Shown here: positions 44,100-54,223 of the stretch, one piece after another
Layout: every line of letters starts with the position of its first letter
Position numbering within the stretch: the stretch's first letter is position 1
From: Fen-1359 sp963710355
Lineage (GTDB): Bacteria > Planctomycetota > Phycisphaerae > Sedimentisphaerales > Anaerobacaceae
Reading direction: 5' to 3'
DNA: 64,000 bases
NCBI GenBank assembly: GCA_963710355.1
Contig: CAVPZU010000002.1
Coordinates: forward strand, 172,810-236,809
Notes under the pieces: model-generated
Told to the model about the DNA's origin: nothing
What the model saw: the letters and a program-made list of their open reading frames with translations, nothing else
The model's database searches: none
Made by a program: the position numbers and the translations under genes

Positions 44100-45628
44100 A
44101 TCATCCCCTTGATGGTTTTCAGGATATCCGTCGTTTTCTCATCAAGCGTCTTTATCTCATTAAGTATCTCCTGCGGCTGGCGCAATATTGTTTCATCCTT
44201 TTTATTGGGATTCTTCACCGACAGGTCGAATGTGGTTTTATCCACATCGTCCACATTCACCGACCAGGAGTTTTCCGAATCTTCCTTTTTCTTCTGTAGT
44301 TTTATAAATTCCGCCAAATCGTTTTCATTGAGCGGATTTGTCTTGCCGAGGTTCCTGTCTAAATTAAGCTGATAAAACCAGACCTTTCTGGTTGCCGAGC
44401 CTTTTTCAAAAAACAGCACCACCGTTTTAACACCTGCCCCCGAGAATATCCCGCCCGGCAAATCCAGCACAGTATGCAGATTACAGCTTTCTAAAAGCAG
44501 TTTGCGTAAAGATACAGATGCATTATCGGTATTGGAAAGAAATGTATTTTTTATTATTACGCCGGCTCTGCCGCCAGCTTTGAGGATTTTAATAAAATGC
44601 TGGAGAAACAGAAAGGCGGTTTCACTTGTTTTTATTGGAAAATTTTGCTGTACTTCCGACCGTTCCTTGCCGCCAAATGGGGGATTAGCAAGAACAATGT
44701 CATAACGGTCTTTTTCCTGAATGTCGGCAAGATTCTCGGCCAGCGTATTTGTTTTAATTATATTTGGTGCTTCGATACCGTGCAGAATCATATTCATTAT
44801 GCCGATGATGTAGGCCAATGATTTCTTTTCTTTACCGTAGAAGGTATCTTTTTGCAGGGTCTTTGCATCTTTGGTGGTCAGGTTTTTGCTGGTTTTAAGA
44901 TATTCGAATGCCTCGCATAAAAAGCCCGCCGAACCAACCGCACCGTCATAGACCTTATTGCCGATAGAGGGTGCAACTACCTTTACAATCGTTTTAATGA
45001 GTGGTCTCGGCGTATAATACTCTCCGCCGTTTCTGCCCGCGTTGCCCATATTTTTGATTTTACCTTCATAGAGATGGCTCATCTCATGTTTTTCGGTATT
45101 GCTGCGAAAGCGAAGTTCATCGACTAAATTGACGACTTCGCGCATAGTATAGCCGCTTTGTATTTTATTTTTCAATTCGCTGAATATTTCTCCTATTTTA
45201 TATTCGATTGTTGTTGCGCTTTCTGCCGATGTTTTGAATTTTTTAAGGTAGGGAAAAAGTTTATGGTCAACAAAATCCTTTAGGTCATCTCCGCCTAACG
45301 CTTTATGATGGTCGATCTTCCCTTCTTTATCTTTGGGAGCCGCCCACACATTCCAGCGGTATTCAGGGCTGATAATGGTTGTATAAGATTTGCCCGCAAG
45401 TTCAGCAGCTATTTTTTTATCTTTCTCGAAATCATCAAGATATTTGAGAAAGAGAATCCACGAGGTTTGTTCTACGTAGTCCAGTTCGCTTGAGCATCCT
45501 GCGTCTTTCCAAAGAACGTCGTCTATGTTCTTAAATGTCTGTTCAAACAATGTATTTGTCCGCCATTTCTCTATATTTCCCGCTACATCTAACTGAGAGC
45601 ATTTTACATCTTTGTGAACAATTGGCAA
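44096..45628 (-). CDS. hsdM: Type I restriction modification methyltransferase HsdM
   Basis: A 510-residue adenine-N6 methyltransferase subunit. The N-terminal domain is TLFEQTFKNIDDVLWKDAGC. SAM-binding region GEYYTPRPLIKTIVKVVAPS is followed by VYDGAVGSAGFLCEA, and the catalytic motif is DIVLANPPFGGKE (NPPF). First gene of the operon hsdM-hsdS-fic-hsdR. The start is uncertain: TTG at 45628 gives the longest frame, while TTG at 45550 (LFEQTF) is closer to the family start; no ATG fits. Confidence 0.93.
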   Translation of the reverse strand: MPIVHKDVKCSQLDVAGNIEKWRTNTLFEQTFKNIDDVLWKDAGCSSELDYVEQTSWILFLKYLDDFEKDKKIAAELAGKSYTTIISPEYRWNVWAAPKDKEGKIDHHKALGGDDLKDFVDHKLFPYLKKFKTSAESATTIEYKIGEIFSELKNKIQSGYTMREVVNLVDELRFRSNTEKHEMSHLYEGKIKNMGNAGRNGGEYYTPRPLIKTIVKVVAPSIGNKVYDGAVGSAGFLCEAFEYLKTSKNLTTKDAKTLQKDTFYGKEKKSLAYIIGIMNMILHGIEAPNIIKTNTLAENLADIQEKDRYDIVLANPPFGGKERSEVQQNFPIKTSETAFLFLQHFIKILKAGGRAGVIIKNTFLSNTDNASVSLRKLLLESCNLHTVLDLPGGIFSGAGVKTVVLFFEKGSATRKVWFYQLNLDRNLGKTNPLNENDLAEFIKLQKKKEDSENSWSVNVDDVDKTTFDLSVKNPNKKDETILRQPQEILNEIKTLDEKTTDILKTIKGMI

Positions 45629-45989
45629 CGATTTTCAATGTCTTGCGGTTAAAGACACCTACAAGATTAGAAACACCCCCCCCTATCAACAACCTGTGAA
45701 AAAGCAATCAGGGGGATTGAATTCTAATGACAAATTCTGTATTCTATTGGAAATAAGGCTCAGCGGCGTAGCTGAGCAGATTTAAATGGGAAATCTCGGA
45801 TAAAAATAGATAAATAAGTTTTTATCATGAAGCCTGATTTTGCCGATTTTCTTCGTGATGGCAATGATGAAGCGGCTGCCGAAGGAGAACCCCGATTAAA
45901 TCGGATAACCCGGCTCAACGGCCAATCATACCATCGGGCCAAATCCTGATGAGTTTTTGCGTTAAATAAGTAATACAAGGAGCAAATGG
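45629..45989. other. Divergent region between hsdM and the RND efflux operon
   Basis: 361 bp. It contains a C-run (CACCCCCCCC, around 45672-45682), a small ORF at 45827-45949 and the AAGGAG ribosome-binding site for the next gene. GGCAACGATTTTCA at 45625-45638 also occurs at 52069-52082. No TetR-like regulator is present here. Confidence 0.5.
45827..45949 (+). CDS. Possible short leader ORF before the RND operon
   Basis: A 40-residue frame, MKPDFADFLRDGNDEAAAEG and a polar tail, with no clear ribosome-binding site. It lies ~40 bp upstream of the TolC gene. It might be a leader peptide or a relic; support is weak. Confidence 0.2.
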   Translation: MKPDFADFLRDGNDEAAAEGEPRLNRITRLNGQSYHRAKS

Positions 45990-47672
45990 GTGTTACGCAG
46001 GTGTTTGAATTCAGCGAAGCTTTTTTTAATTCTTGCATCCTGTTTTGTTCTTTTCTCCTGCAGCAGTTTCGATGCAACCAGTCCGCAGGACTATGTTGGT
46101 CCTCTTGTGCCCGAACCCAACGCTGCTCCAGCGGCTGTTCGCCAGAAAACCAACGTCGTGCCAGCACCGGCAGGCGAGCCTAATACGGTCGGCATATCTC
46201 CTGCTGTCAAGCTGTCGCCTCAGGATAATACCCTGAAAATCACCATAACACAGGCGACGCTGATTGCCCTTAAGAACAACAGGTCGTTGATTGTTCAGCA
46301 GTTTAATCCCCGGATTAGCCGGACTCTCGAAGAGCAGCAGCTTTCCGTTTTTGACCCCGATATAACCGCCGGCCTTTCCAAAAGTCGAACGCAGTCCCAG
46401 ACGATTCCTAATCCGCCGGGTTGGGGGTCGTTTTCTTCGCTGACTAATGCCTTGTCTGCCAATGTCGCTATCAGCAAATTTTTCCCGACAGGAACTACTC
46501 TTTCGCTCGATGGCATCACTGATGACCTGGGTGGTCCATTCCTGGAACAGCCGTTTGTTACCACTCGTGCAGGCCTTAGCCTTACACAATCTTTGCTTAG
46601 AGGTTTTGGCACTTCCGTGAATCTTGCTTCGGTTGAGCAGGCCCGGCTCGATACGAAAACTTCACAATACGAGCTGCGCGGTTTTGTGGAAGGTCTCGTT
46701 GCACAGATTGAGGAAACTTACTGGGATTACGCCCTCGCAGAAGAGCAGATTGACATAGTTAATCAATCTCTCGAAATTGCACAAAGACAGATGGATGAAA
46801 CAAAGGAGCGTATATCAGTTGGCGACCTGGCAAAAAGCGATCTGGTTGCGGCACAGGCCGAGCTTGCCTTGAGACAGGAAGACCTTATCAATGCTCAAAG
46901 CGCCTTCGCCAAGACTAAGTTAAATCTTCTCCGGCTGATTAATCCGCCCGGAACCAATCTCTGGGACAGGCAAATAGTCCTTCAAACCGCTCCTGAAAAT
47001 CCGACAGAGCAATTGGATAATGTCGAAACCCACGTAGCCCTTGCAAGGCAGATGCGGCCGGAGATGAACCAGGCCAAACTCCTCTGGCAGCGAGACGAGC
47101 TTGAAGTTGTCAAGACCAGAAACGGGCTGCTCCCACAGCTTGACGTCTTTATAACCCTCGGCAGAACCGGCTATGCCGATTCGTTCGCCAAATCTATAAA
47201 TGGTATCAGAAACGAAAATAATTATGACATTACGGGCGGCATTATTTTTGAATATCCACTCCTCAATCGCAGCGCACAGGCACAAAACATTAGGGCCCGT
47301 GTCAGCCGCGACCAGGCACACGAGTCGATTAATAACCTTTCGCAATTAGTCGAGGTTGATGTGAGGAACGCCTGTCTTGAAATTATTCATGCCGGCCAGC
47401 AGGTGACCGCCACGACTGCAAGCCGCAAACTCCAGGAAGAAAAACTTCAAATTGAAACCGAAAAATTCAAGGTTGGCAGCTCCACTTCTCTGCTTGTTGC
47501 ACAGGTGCAGAGAGACTTTCTCGCAAGCCGGCTTGCGGAGGTTCAGGCCGTTGTCAATCATATCAAGGCTTATATCGAGCTTTATCGGCTTGAAGGCTCT
47601 TTGCTCGAAAGGCGGGGCATTGCAAGCCCCGGCAGGGAGATTGTTAAATTATCTGATACTCCTGCTCCCTGA
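45990..47672 (+). CDS. TolC-family outer-membrane lipoprotein of RND pump
   Basis: A 560-residue TolC/OprM-type channel. The signal ends LFSCSS (lipobox), and two repeats each carry the helix-strand-helix layout (ALKNNRSLIVQQFNPRISRT, later ARQMRPEMNQAKLLWQRDEL). GTG is the start: it follows AAGGAG at a good distance, and the next in-frame ATG would lose the signal. It is followed by the adaptor (52 bp) and pump genes on the same strand. Together they form one tripartite pump. Confidence 0.92.
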   Translation: MLRRCLNSAKLFLILASCFVLFSCSSFDATSPQDYVGPLVPEPNAAPAAVRQKTNVVPAPAGEPNTVGISPAVKLSPQDNTLKITITQATLIALKNNRSLIVQQFNPRISRTLEEQQLSVFDPDITAGLSKSRTQSQTIPNPPGWGSFSSLTNALSANVAISKFFPTGTTLSLDGITDDLGGPFLEQPFVTTRAGLSLTQSLLRGFGTSVNLASVEQARLDTKTSQYELRGFVEGLVAQIEETYWDYALAEEQIDIVNQSLEIAQRQMDETKERISVGDLAKSDLVAAQAELALRQEDLINAQSAFAKTKLNLLRLINPPGTNLWDRQIVLQTAPENPTEQLDNVETHVALARQMRPEMNQAKLLWQRDELEVVKTRNGLLPQLDVFITLGRTGYADSFAKSINGIRNENNYDITGGIIFEYPLLNRSAQAQNIRARVSRDQAHESINNLSQLVEVDVRNACLEIIHAGQQVTATTASRKLQEEKLQIETEKFKVGSSTSLLVAQVQRDFLASRLAEVQAVVNHIKAYIELYRLEGSLLERRGIASPGREIVKLSDTPAP

Positions 47673-47724
47673 AGTAATATTTTTGTCATTACAGGATAAT
47701 AAATAGTGTAAATATGGGTGATTT

Positions 47725-48828
47725 ATGACTCGATTGTTCAGGTGGTTTGGTCTTGTTGCTATTGTTTCTCTTCTTCTTGTCGGCTGTTCAAAAAAATCGC
47801 CGTCCGCTGCGGCAAGTCAGGCCGTGCCCGTTTTAACGGCTGCAGCCGAACAAAAAACCGTCCCTATTATGCTTAGCGGCTTTGGCTCTGTTGAGGAATA
47901 CGCCAGCGTCTCACTTAAAGCACAGATAACCGGCATACTAACTACTGTGCATTTCACTGAAGGCCAGATGGTCAAAAAGGGAGATTTGCTTTTGTCTATC
48001 GACCCTCGCCCGTTCGAGGCGGCCTTGAAACTTGCCCAGGCTAATCTGGCCAAAGACCAGGTCCAACTCAAAAATGCCCAGACAGATGCCAAACGCCAGA
48101 AGGACCTGCTTGATAAAGGTTTTGCCTCACAGAACGTATATGACAATGCCGCTACTGCCGCTGAAGCCTTGCGTGCTGCCGTTGAGGCCGACAAGGCTTC
48201 TGTCGATAACGCACTCCTGCAGCTTGAATACTGCTCAATACGTTCGCCAATTGATGGTATCATCGGCAAATTGTTCGTAAACCAGGGTAATCTTGTTAAA
48301 GAAAACGACATTACGGTCGTGACCATCAGACAGATTACTCCGATTTATGTTGCTTTCTCGTTTCGACAGGAAAGCCTGCCCGAAATAAGAGAGTATATGT
48401 CAAAAAATAAATTGGAGGTTACTGTCATAGGCACTTCCGATAAATCTCAGCCGGAGCAAGGGTTTCTAAGTTTCATTGACAATGCGGTAGGCACCAGCAC
48501 CGGAACAATCCTTTTGCGGGCAACCTTCGCAAATGAAAAGCAGAATCTCTGGCCGGGGCAGTTTGTTAAAGTAAATCTTATTCTAACCAACGAGCCAAAT
48601 ACCGTTGTCATACCCTCTCAAGCGGTTCAGGACAGTCAGACAGGCCAGTTCGTCTACGTTGTCAAACCAGACAATACCGTTGAAATGACCAGCGTTACTG
48701 TCAACCGCATCGTCGAAGGCCTAAGTGTCGTAGAAGGGTTACAGCCCGGGCAGGTAGTTGTTATCGATGGACAACTTAGACTTGTCCCCGGAGCAAAAGT
48801 GCAAATTAAAAATCAGAATAATAAGTAA
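47725..48828 (+). CDS. RND-type periplasmic adaptor (AcrA/MdtA-like) lipoprotein
   Basis: A 367-residue membrane-fusion protein anchored by a lipobox, LLVGCSKK. The barrel-sandwich starts SLKAQITGILTTVHFTEGQM and returns as LEYCSIRSPIDGIIGKLFVN, flanking a short helical hairpin. The beta-barrel and MP domains follow (LIQTNEP-like region VNLILTNEPNTVVIPSQAV). It recruits substrate and bridges the RND pump to the TolC-like channel. Lies 11 bp upstream of the pump gene. Confidence 0.92.
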   Translation: MTRLFRWFGLVAIVSLLLVGCSKKSPSAAASQAVPVLTAAAEQKTVPIMLSGFGSVEEYASVSLKAQITGILTTVHFTEGQMVKKGDLLLSIDPRPFEAALKLAQANLAKDQVQLKNAQTDAKRQKDLLDKGFASQNVYDNAATAAEALRAAVEADKASVDNALLQLEYCSIRSPIDGIIGKLFVNQGNLVKENDITVVTIRQITPIYVAFSFRQESLPEIREYMSKNKLEVTVIGTSDKSQPEQGFLSFIDNAVGTSTGTILLRATFANEKQNLWPGQFVKVNLILTNEPNTVVIPSQAVQDSQTGQFVYVVKPDNTVEMTSVTVNRIVEGLSVVEGLQPGQVVVIDGQLRLVPGAKVQIKNQNNK

Positions 48829-48839
48829 GGCGAGCAATA

Positions 48840-51800
48840 ATGAATTTTACATCTCTTTTCATCAATCGCCCCGTAATGACCACCCTCGTGATGGCCAGCA
48901 TCCTGATTTTCGGTATTGCCGCTTTCAGGCTTCTGCCTGTTAGTGATTTGCCGTCCGTGGATTTTCCTACGATTCAAGTCTCCGCTTCACTGCCGGGCGC
49001 AAGCCCTCAAACCATGGCCGCGGCGGTCGCCACGCCGCTTGAGCGTCAATTTTCCACCATCGCAGGAATAGATTCTATGTCGTCAACCAGTGTGCTTGGA
49101 AGCACACAGATTACCCTGCAATTCAGTTTGAGCCGAAACATTGACGCGGCCGCCCAGGACGTTCAGGCCGCCATTGCACAGGCACAAAGGCAATTGCCGC
49201 CGAATTTGCCCAATCCGCCAACTTATCGAAAAGTAAATCCAGCGGACCAGCCCATTCTCTATCTTGTGCTTACAAGCCCGACACTGCCTCTTTCGGCACT
49301 CGACGAATATGGTGAAACGATGATGGCTCAGAGAATTTCTACCGTGGACGGCGTTGCTCAGGTGCAGGTGTTTGGCTCACAAAAATATGCTGTTCGGATT
49401 CAGCTCGACCCGGTGACGCTGGCCGCTCAGGAAATAGGCATTGATGAGGTTTCCACCGCCATTCAGAACGGCAACGTCAATCTTCCAACAGGCGTTTTGT
49501 ATGGCACGCATCGAGCCTTTACAGTCCAGGCTACCGGCCAGCTTAATAACGCTGATGATTACAGACCTCTTATCGTTGCATATCGGAATGGAGCGCCGGT
49601 GCGTTTGAATGAAATCGGCCAGGTTATTGACAGTGTTGAAAATGACAAAACTGCCGCCTGGTATGTTGACCAAAGTTCACAGAGAAGGGCTATCGTGCTT
49701 GCAGTCCAGCGCCAGCCGGGAACAAATACAGTCGAGGTCGCTGATGCAGTCAAAAACCTTTTGCCTATCTTCCAACAGCAGTTGCCTGCATCTGTTTCTC
49801 TGTATATCCTTTATGACCGTTCAACTTCCATAAGGGCATCAGTAAGAGACGTTGAATTTACGTTGTTGCTTACTCTGGCGCTGGTTGTGCTGGTTATATT
49901 CCTCTTCCTTAGAAATGTCTCTGCTACCGTCATTCCCAGTCTTACACTCCCGATGTCGATTATCGGCACGTTCGTTGTTATGTATATGCTTAATTACAGC
50001 CTCGATAACCTTTCGCTGATGGCGTTAACGCTGTCGGTCGGCTTCGTTGTTGATGACGCCATTGTAATGCTCGAAAATATCGTTCGGCATATGGAGATGG
50101 GCAAACCCCCTATGAAGGCAGCAATGGAAGGTGCAAAGGAAGTTGCCTTTACCATTGTCAGTATGACCTTGTCTCTGGCAGCCGTTTTTATCCCGATTAT
50201 ATTTATGGGAGGACTTATCGGCAGACTCTTCCGCGAATTTTCCGTCACCATCGGAATGGCTGTCCTGGTTTCCGGCTTTGTGGCTCTAACTCTTATACCG
50301 ATGCTTGCCAGCCGATTCCTTAGTCCCCCAAAGACTATTCACCACGGCAGGATATACCAAAAATCAGAGCGTATTTATGGCATTATGCTCAAATTTTATG
50401 AGCGAACGCTCGGCTGGGTCCTCGACAATAAGCGAAAGACAATGGTTTTTTCGGCTGTCATTCTCATCGGCACGTTTGTTCTCGTCGCCTGGATTCCAAA
50501 AGGATTCCTGCCCAGTGAAGACCGTTCACAGCTTTTCGGATTCACCGAAGCCGCTGAGGATATCTCTTTTAAGTCGATGGTCGAACATCAAAAGACGATT
50601 GCATCCATCTTGCAGAGCAAGCCCGAAATAGATTCGTTTATGTCAAGCGCCGGCGCCCGCGGCACATTGGGGGGCAATACTGGTATCGTCCTTATCCGCC
50701 TGAAACCAAGGTCGCAGCGAAAGTTTTCCGCCGATGAGCTTATCCAGCAATGGCGTCCAAGCCTGAACTCAATTCCCGGCATACGGACCTATCTGCAAAA
50801 TCCCCCCACCATTCAAATCGGCGGCCGGCTCGCCAGAAGTCAATATCAATTCACGCTCCAAAGCCCTGACACGGACCAGTTGTATAAATATGCCGTCATA
50901 ATGGAAGATAAGATGCGTAACCTTCCAGGCTTTCTGGATGTGACCAGCGACCTGCAAATCAAAAACCCTCAGGTAAACGTGAATATCCAGCGAGATAAGG
51001 CCTCGGCGTTCGGCGTGACTGCCGAGCAGATTGAGGATGCGTTGTACGACGCCTACGGCTCTCGCCAGATTTCAACGATACTGGCCCCCAACAATGAATA
51101 TCAAGTCGTTGTCGAAGTGCTGCCGCAATACCAGCTTGACCCGGCAGTTCTGAGCATTCTTTATATCCGTTCCGGAAATAATCAATTAGTGCCGTTAAAC
51201 GCCGTGGCTGATTTCACCACCGGCGTTGGTCCTCTTTCGATTAATCATCAGGGCCAGTTGCCTTCTGTTACCATATCCTTCAATCTCAAACCTGGCGTTT
51301 CGCTGGGCGACGCCGTTAATGAAATTAACAAGTTAGCCGGAGCTACAATCCCTGGAACCATTAACACCAGCTTTCAGGGAACCGCCCAGGCGTTTCAATC
51401 ATCTTTGAAGGGACTTGGCCTGTTGCTTATCCTCGCAATTCTCGTCATTTACCTCGTTCTCGGCATCTTGTATGAGAGCTTCATTCACCCTTTGACTATA
51501 CTTTCAGCCCTTCCTTTTGCAGGTTTTGGCGCTCTGCTTACCCTGCTGATTTTTCGAACCGAGCTTTCTATCTATGCCTTTGTTGGAATTATTATGCTCG
51601 TCGGTCTTGTCAAGAAAAACGGCATTATGATGATTGATTTTGCCATCGAAGCCCAGAGAGTCGAAAGGAAAAATCCGCGAGATGCAATTTTCCAAGCGTG
51701 TCTGATAAGATTTCGACCCATTATGATGACCACAATGGCTGCGCTTATGGCCGGCTTGCCGATTGCTTTTGGCTTCGGCGCAGGTGCAGAATCCAGAAGA

Positions 51801-51938
51801 CCGCTCGGACTTGTCGTTGTAGGCGGCCTGCTTTTTTCTCAAACCCTCACCCTTTATGTAACCCCGGTCTTTTATTTGTATATGGAGGCTTTCCGCAAAA
51901 GGCTCAGACGCAACCAGCCAAACACCCTATCGGCATAA
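48840..51938 (+). CDS. RND multidrug efflux transporter (HAE1 family)
   Basis: A 1032-residue proton-driven inner-membrane pump of AcrB/MdtB type. Two pseudo-repeats each have one N-terminal helix, a periplasmic loop and five helices. The TM4 proton-relay aspartates are visible in VGFVVDDAIVMLENIVRHME. It starts MNFTSLFINRPVMTTLVMAS, as is typical, and ends LTLYVTPVFYLYMEAFRKRL. Substrate unknown; drugs, bile-type amphiphiles or lipids are usual for the HAE1 group. Confidence 0.94.
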   Translation: MNFTSLFINRPVMTTLVMASILIFGIAAFRLLPVSDLPSVDFPTIQVSASLPGASPQTMAAAVATPLERQFSTIAGIDSMSSTSVLGSTQITLQFSLSRNIDAAAQDVQAAIAQAQRQLPPNLPNPPTYRKVNPADQPILYLVLTSPTLPLSALDEYGETMMAQRISTVDGVAQVQVFGSQKYAVRIQLDPVTLAAQEIGIDEVSTAIQNGNVNLPTGVLYGTHRAFTVQATGQLNNADDYRPLIVAYRNGAPVRLNEIGQVIDSVENDKTAAWYVDQSSQRRAIVLAVQRQPGTNTVEVADAVKNLLPIFQQQLPASVSLYILYDRSTSIRASVRDVEFTLLLTLALVVLVIFLFLRNVSATVIPSLTLPMSIIGTFVVMYMLNYSLDNLSLMALTLSVGFVVDDAIVMLENIVRHMEMGKPPMKAAMEGAKEVAFTIVSMTLSLAAVFIPIIFMGGLIGRLFREFSVTIGMAVLVSGFVALTLIPMLASRFLSPPKTIHHGRIYQKSERIYGIMLKFYERTLGWVLDNKRKTMVFSAVILIGTFVLVAWIPKGFLPSEDRSQLFGFTEAAEDISFKSMVEHQKTIASILQSKPEIDSFMSSAGARGTLGGNTGIVLIRLKPRSQRKFSADELIQQWRPSLNSIPGIRTYLQNPPTIQIGGRLARSQYQFTLQSPDTDQLYKYAVIMEDKMRNLPGFLDVTSDLQIKNPQVNVNIQRDKASAFGVTAEQIEDALYDAYGSRQISTILAPNNEYQVVVEVLPQYQLDPAVLSILYIRSGNNQLVPLNAVADFTTGVGPLSINHQGQLPSVTISFNLKPGVSLGDAVNEINKLAGATIPGTINTSFQGTAQAFQSSLKGLGLLLILAILVIYLVLGILYESFIHPLTILSALPFAGFGALLTLLIFRTELSIYAFVGIIMLVGLVKKNGIMMIDFAIEAQRVERKNPRDAIFQACLIRFRPIMMTTMAALMAGLPIAFGFGAGAESRRPLGLVVVGGLLFSQTLTLYVTPVFYLYMEAFRKRLRRNQPNTLSA

Positions 51939-52271
51939 ATAATATCGAAATCCTCGACACCTGCTGTGAAGCTCTAATACTGCGCGACAAATAACGGAAA
52001 ACTTTTTGTGGATTTTCGGCTGCCTTCAGCATATAATTTTCTGTTATATACTTTGTGGACAGGTGGCAACGATTTTCAGCGATATACTTATGATACCCCC
52101 TATGTTGATTTGGCATTTTCAGGATGTAGCTTAGTCTGCAACTGTCTCCTAATTCAGGGGTAAATTCGTCATCGCACAAGAAAGGTGAGAAAATAAGATA
52201 CGAAAAAAAGAATTTTTCGATATAATCTTGACAAGCGAATATAGAGGTGAAGACGTACAGATGGATAGGTT
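51939..52271. other. Intergenic region between RND and ABC-2 operons
   Basis: 333 bp with no gene seen. It contains GGTGGCAACGATTTTCA, which recurs at 45622-45638, and a plausible weak ribosome-binding site before the next ATG. No clear terminator or promoter stands out. Confidence 0.4.
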
Positions 52272-53010
52272 ATGAATGAAACCTTAAAAGTCATTGGGCT
52301 CGTTAAAGAATACGGTTCATTCAGAGCAGTTGATAATATTACATTTGCCGTAAAGCCGGGTGAAATAGTCGGTCTGCTTGGGCCGAACGGCGCCGGAAAA
52401 ACAACCACGATTAATATGATTTTGGGAATCCTTGAACCCACCTATGGCTCAATAGAAATCCTTGGCAAGAATTTGAAGGGGCGCCGCACTGAAATTGCAA
52501 AACAAATGAATTTTGCGGCAGTTTATGCCCAGATGCCTGGTAATCTCACCGTGCGTCAAAACCTGTATGTTTTCGGCCAGCTGTATGAGGTCCGGAATCT
52601 GAAAGAAAAAATAAAATTTCTTCTGCGTGATTTTGATTTGGATACCTTCGCGAAGACTAAGTCGGGTTTGCTTTCTTCAGGTGAGTCTGACCCGCCTTAA
52701 TTTAGCAAAAGCCCTGATTAACGAACCATCGTTACTGCTGCTTGACGAACCAACCGCCTCTTTGGATCCAAGCATCGCCAATTTTATCCGAGAAAGGATA
52801 AAAAATTGGGTGGTTCAAATGCAAACAACTGTCTTGTGGACTTCGCATAACATGTACCAGATCGAGGCCGTCTGCGACCGGGTTCTATTTCTCTCACATG
52901 GCAAGATCTTGCTCAGCGGCAATCCGCGAACCCTGCCGGCCGAACACGGGAAAAAGGATTTGGAAGAATTGTTCATAAGCGCAGCCAGAGAGCCCCTTTC
53001 ATTCCTGTAG
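52272..53010 (+). pseudogene. ABC-2-type exporter ATPase, frameshifted
   Basis: The N-terminal frame has Walker A VGLLGPNGAGKTTTINMILG and Q-loop region YAQMPGNLTVRQNL, ending LLSSGES at 52680 before running out of frame. The next frame resumes with SLTRLNLAKALINEPSLLLL and DEPTASLDPS (Walker B), then WTSHNM (H-loop). A single extra T near 52683 explains both. The repaired protein is ~245 residues, similar to daunorubicin/NodI-type export ATPases. The permease follows in 16 bp. Confidence 0.85.
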
Positions 53011-53026
53011 TAAGGTCGCCGAACCT

Positions 53027-53845
53027 ATGAAAGATCGATATATGAGCATTTCAAGAATTTACGCTGTTTTTATACGCCAGGTTTTTCTGATAAAAAGTAA
53101 TCCCACCAGGCTGGTGAGCATGTTTTTGTGGATAATAATAGACGTGATTCTATGGGGCTTTATCACCAAATACCTTGGCAGCCTGGGCAGAGATACTTTC
53201 AGTTTCGTTAATATCATCTTGGGTGCTATTATTCTTTGGGGATTTACCACCCGCATCGAGCAGGGTGTTATGACCACTTTTTTGGAAGATATCTGGTCGC
53301 GAAATTTTATAAACTATTTTGCTTCGCCGCTTAAAATCGACGAATACATATCCGGTTTAGTGGCGACAAGCATTGCCATGGGCATCTGCGGTCTTTTTCT
53401 TATGCTATTAATCGCTGGCCTGTGTTTCGGCTATAATATCTTTAGAATCGGCTTGTTTCTTCTCCCTTTTCTTTTGATACTTTTTATTTTTGGCATGGCG
53501 ATGGGCATTTTTGTATCAGCACTAATTTTCCGATTAGGGCCTGCTGCCGAATGGCTCGGCTGGCCTATTCCCATGGTGCTTTCTGTGTTTTCCGGAGTTT
53601 TTTATCCGATTTCCAATTTGCCTAATTTCTTGCGGATTTTCTCCAGAGTAATTCCCGCCTCTTATGTTTTTGAAAGCATGAGAGCTATCCTTGCACGTGG
53701 ATTATTTTCCAGCAGACTTGTTATATACCTTTGTATCGGGTTGGCTTTATCTTGTATTTATCTTTTAGTGACCTATTTTTTCTTTATTAGAGTTTACCGT
53801 TATAATCTAAAACACGGCACTATCGCTCGCTTTAACATCGAATAA
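53027..53845 (+). CDS. ABC-2-type export permease
   Basis: A 272-residue six-helix permease (IIDVILWGFITKYLGSL, IILGAIILWGF, LLIAGLCFGYNIFRIGLF, PIPMVLSVFSGVFYPISNLP, FSRVIPASYVFESMRA). The SGVFYPISNLP motif is characteristic of ABC-2 permeases (NodJ/DrrB group), which export polysaccharides, drugs or lipids. The ATG at 53027 is used; MSISRIYAVF at 53042 is an alternative. Pairs with the ATPase upstream. Confidence 0.88.
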   Translation: MKDRYMSISRIYAVFIRQVFLIKSNPTRLVSMFLWIIIDVILWGFITKYLGSLGRDTFSFVNIILGAIILWGFTTRIEQGVMTTFLEDIWSRNFINYFASPLKIDEYISGLVATSIAMGICGLFLMLLIAGLCFGYNIFRIGLFLLPFLLILFIFGMAMGIFVSALIFRLGPAAEWLGWPIPMVLSVFSGVFYPISNLPNFLRIFSRVIPASYVFESMRAILARGLFSSRLVIYLCIGLALSCIYLLVTYFFFIRVYRYNLKHGTIARFNIE

Positions 53846-54223
53846 AGAACACGGATGGACAGAGACTTTTAACCACAAGGGTGTATGACGTCAGCGAAAG
53901 CGTCACAGTTTGAGACATTCGGTTAAGAGAGAGATTCAAGAGGTTTCCTGGGGTTGTTCCAACCCCATCCTGTCCGGCAGGAATCGAACCTGTCGGATTC
54001 TGTCGAATCTTCAATCAAGGATAGAGTGCGGAGAGACGAAAAGCAAACCTCACGCCTGTACCCTTGACCCTCCTCCTTCGTCAAGACTGCGGAGGATAAA
54101 AAGAACGGGGCTAAATTTAAACGCCGAAACGACCTTCAAGCTGCTCGCAGCCAGAAGTGCGTTAATGAGAGACGCAAACAATCGTATCAGTCGTTTCTGT
54201 TGCGCTCGCCTCTGTCCCCGCGT
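53846..54223. other. Intergenic region with hairpin and a T-arm-like sequence
   Basis: 378 bp. A perfect hairpin, TGGGGTTG-TTC-CAACCCCA, lies at 53949-53967 and can serve as a weak terminator for the ABC-2 operon, though no T-run follows. CCGGCAGG.ATCGAA.CCTGTCGG at 53973-53997 resembles the T-arm of a tRNA on the minus strand, but no D- or anticodon arm fits. No gene is supported. Confidence 0.45.

Noticed and set aside
53973..53997. tRNA on the minus strand
   Set aside because: Only a T-arm-like stem-loop is present (CAGG-TTCGATT-CCTG on the minus strand). No acceptor, D- or anticodon arms fit at the right distances.
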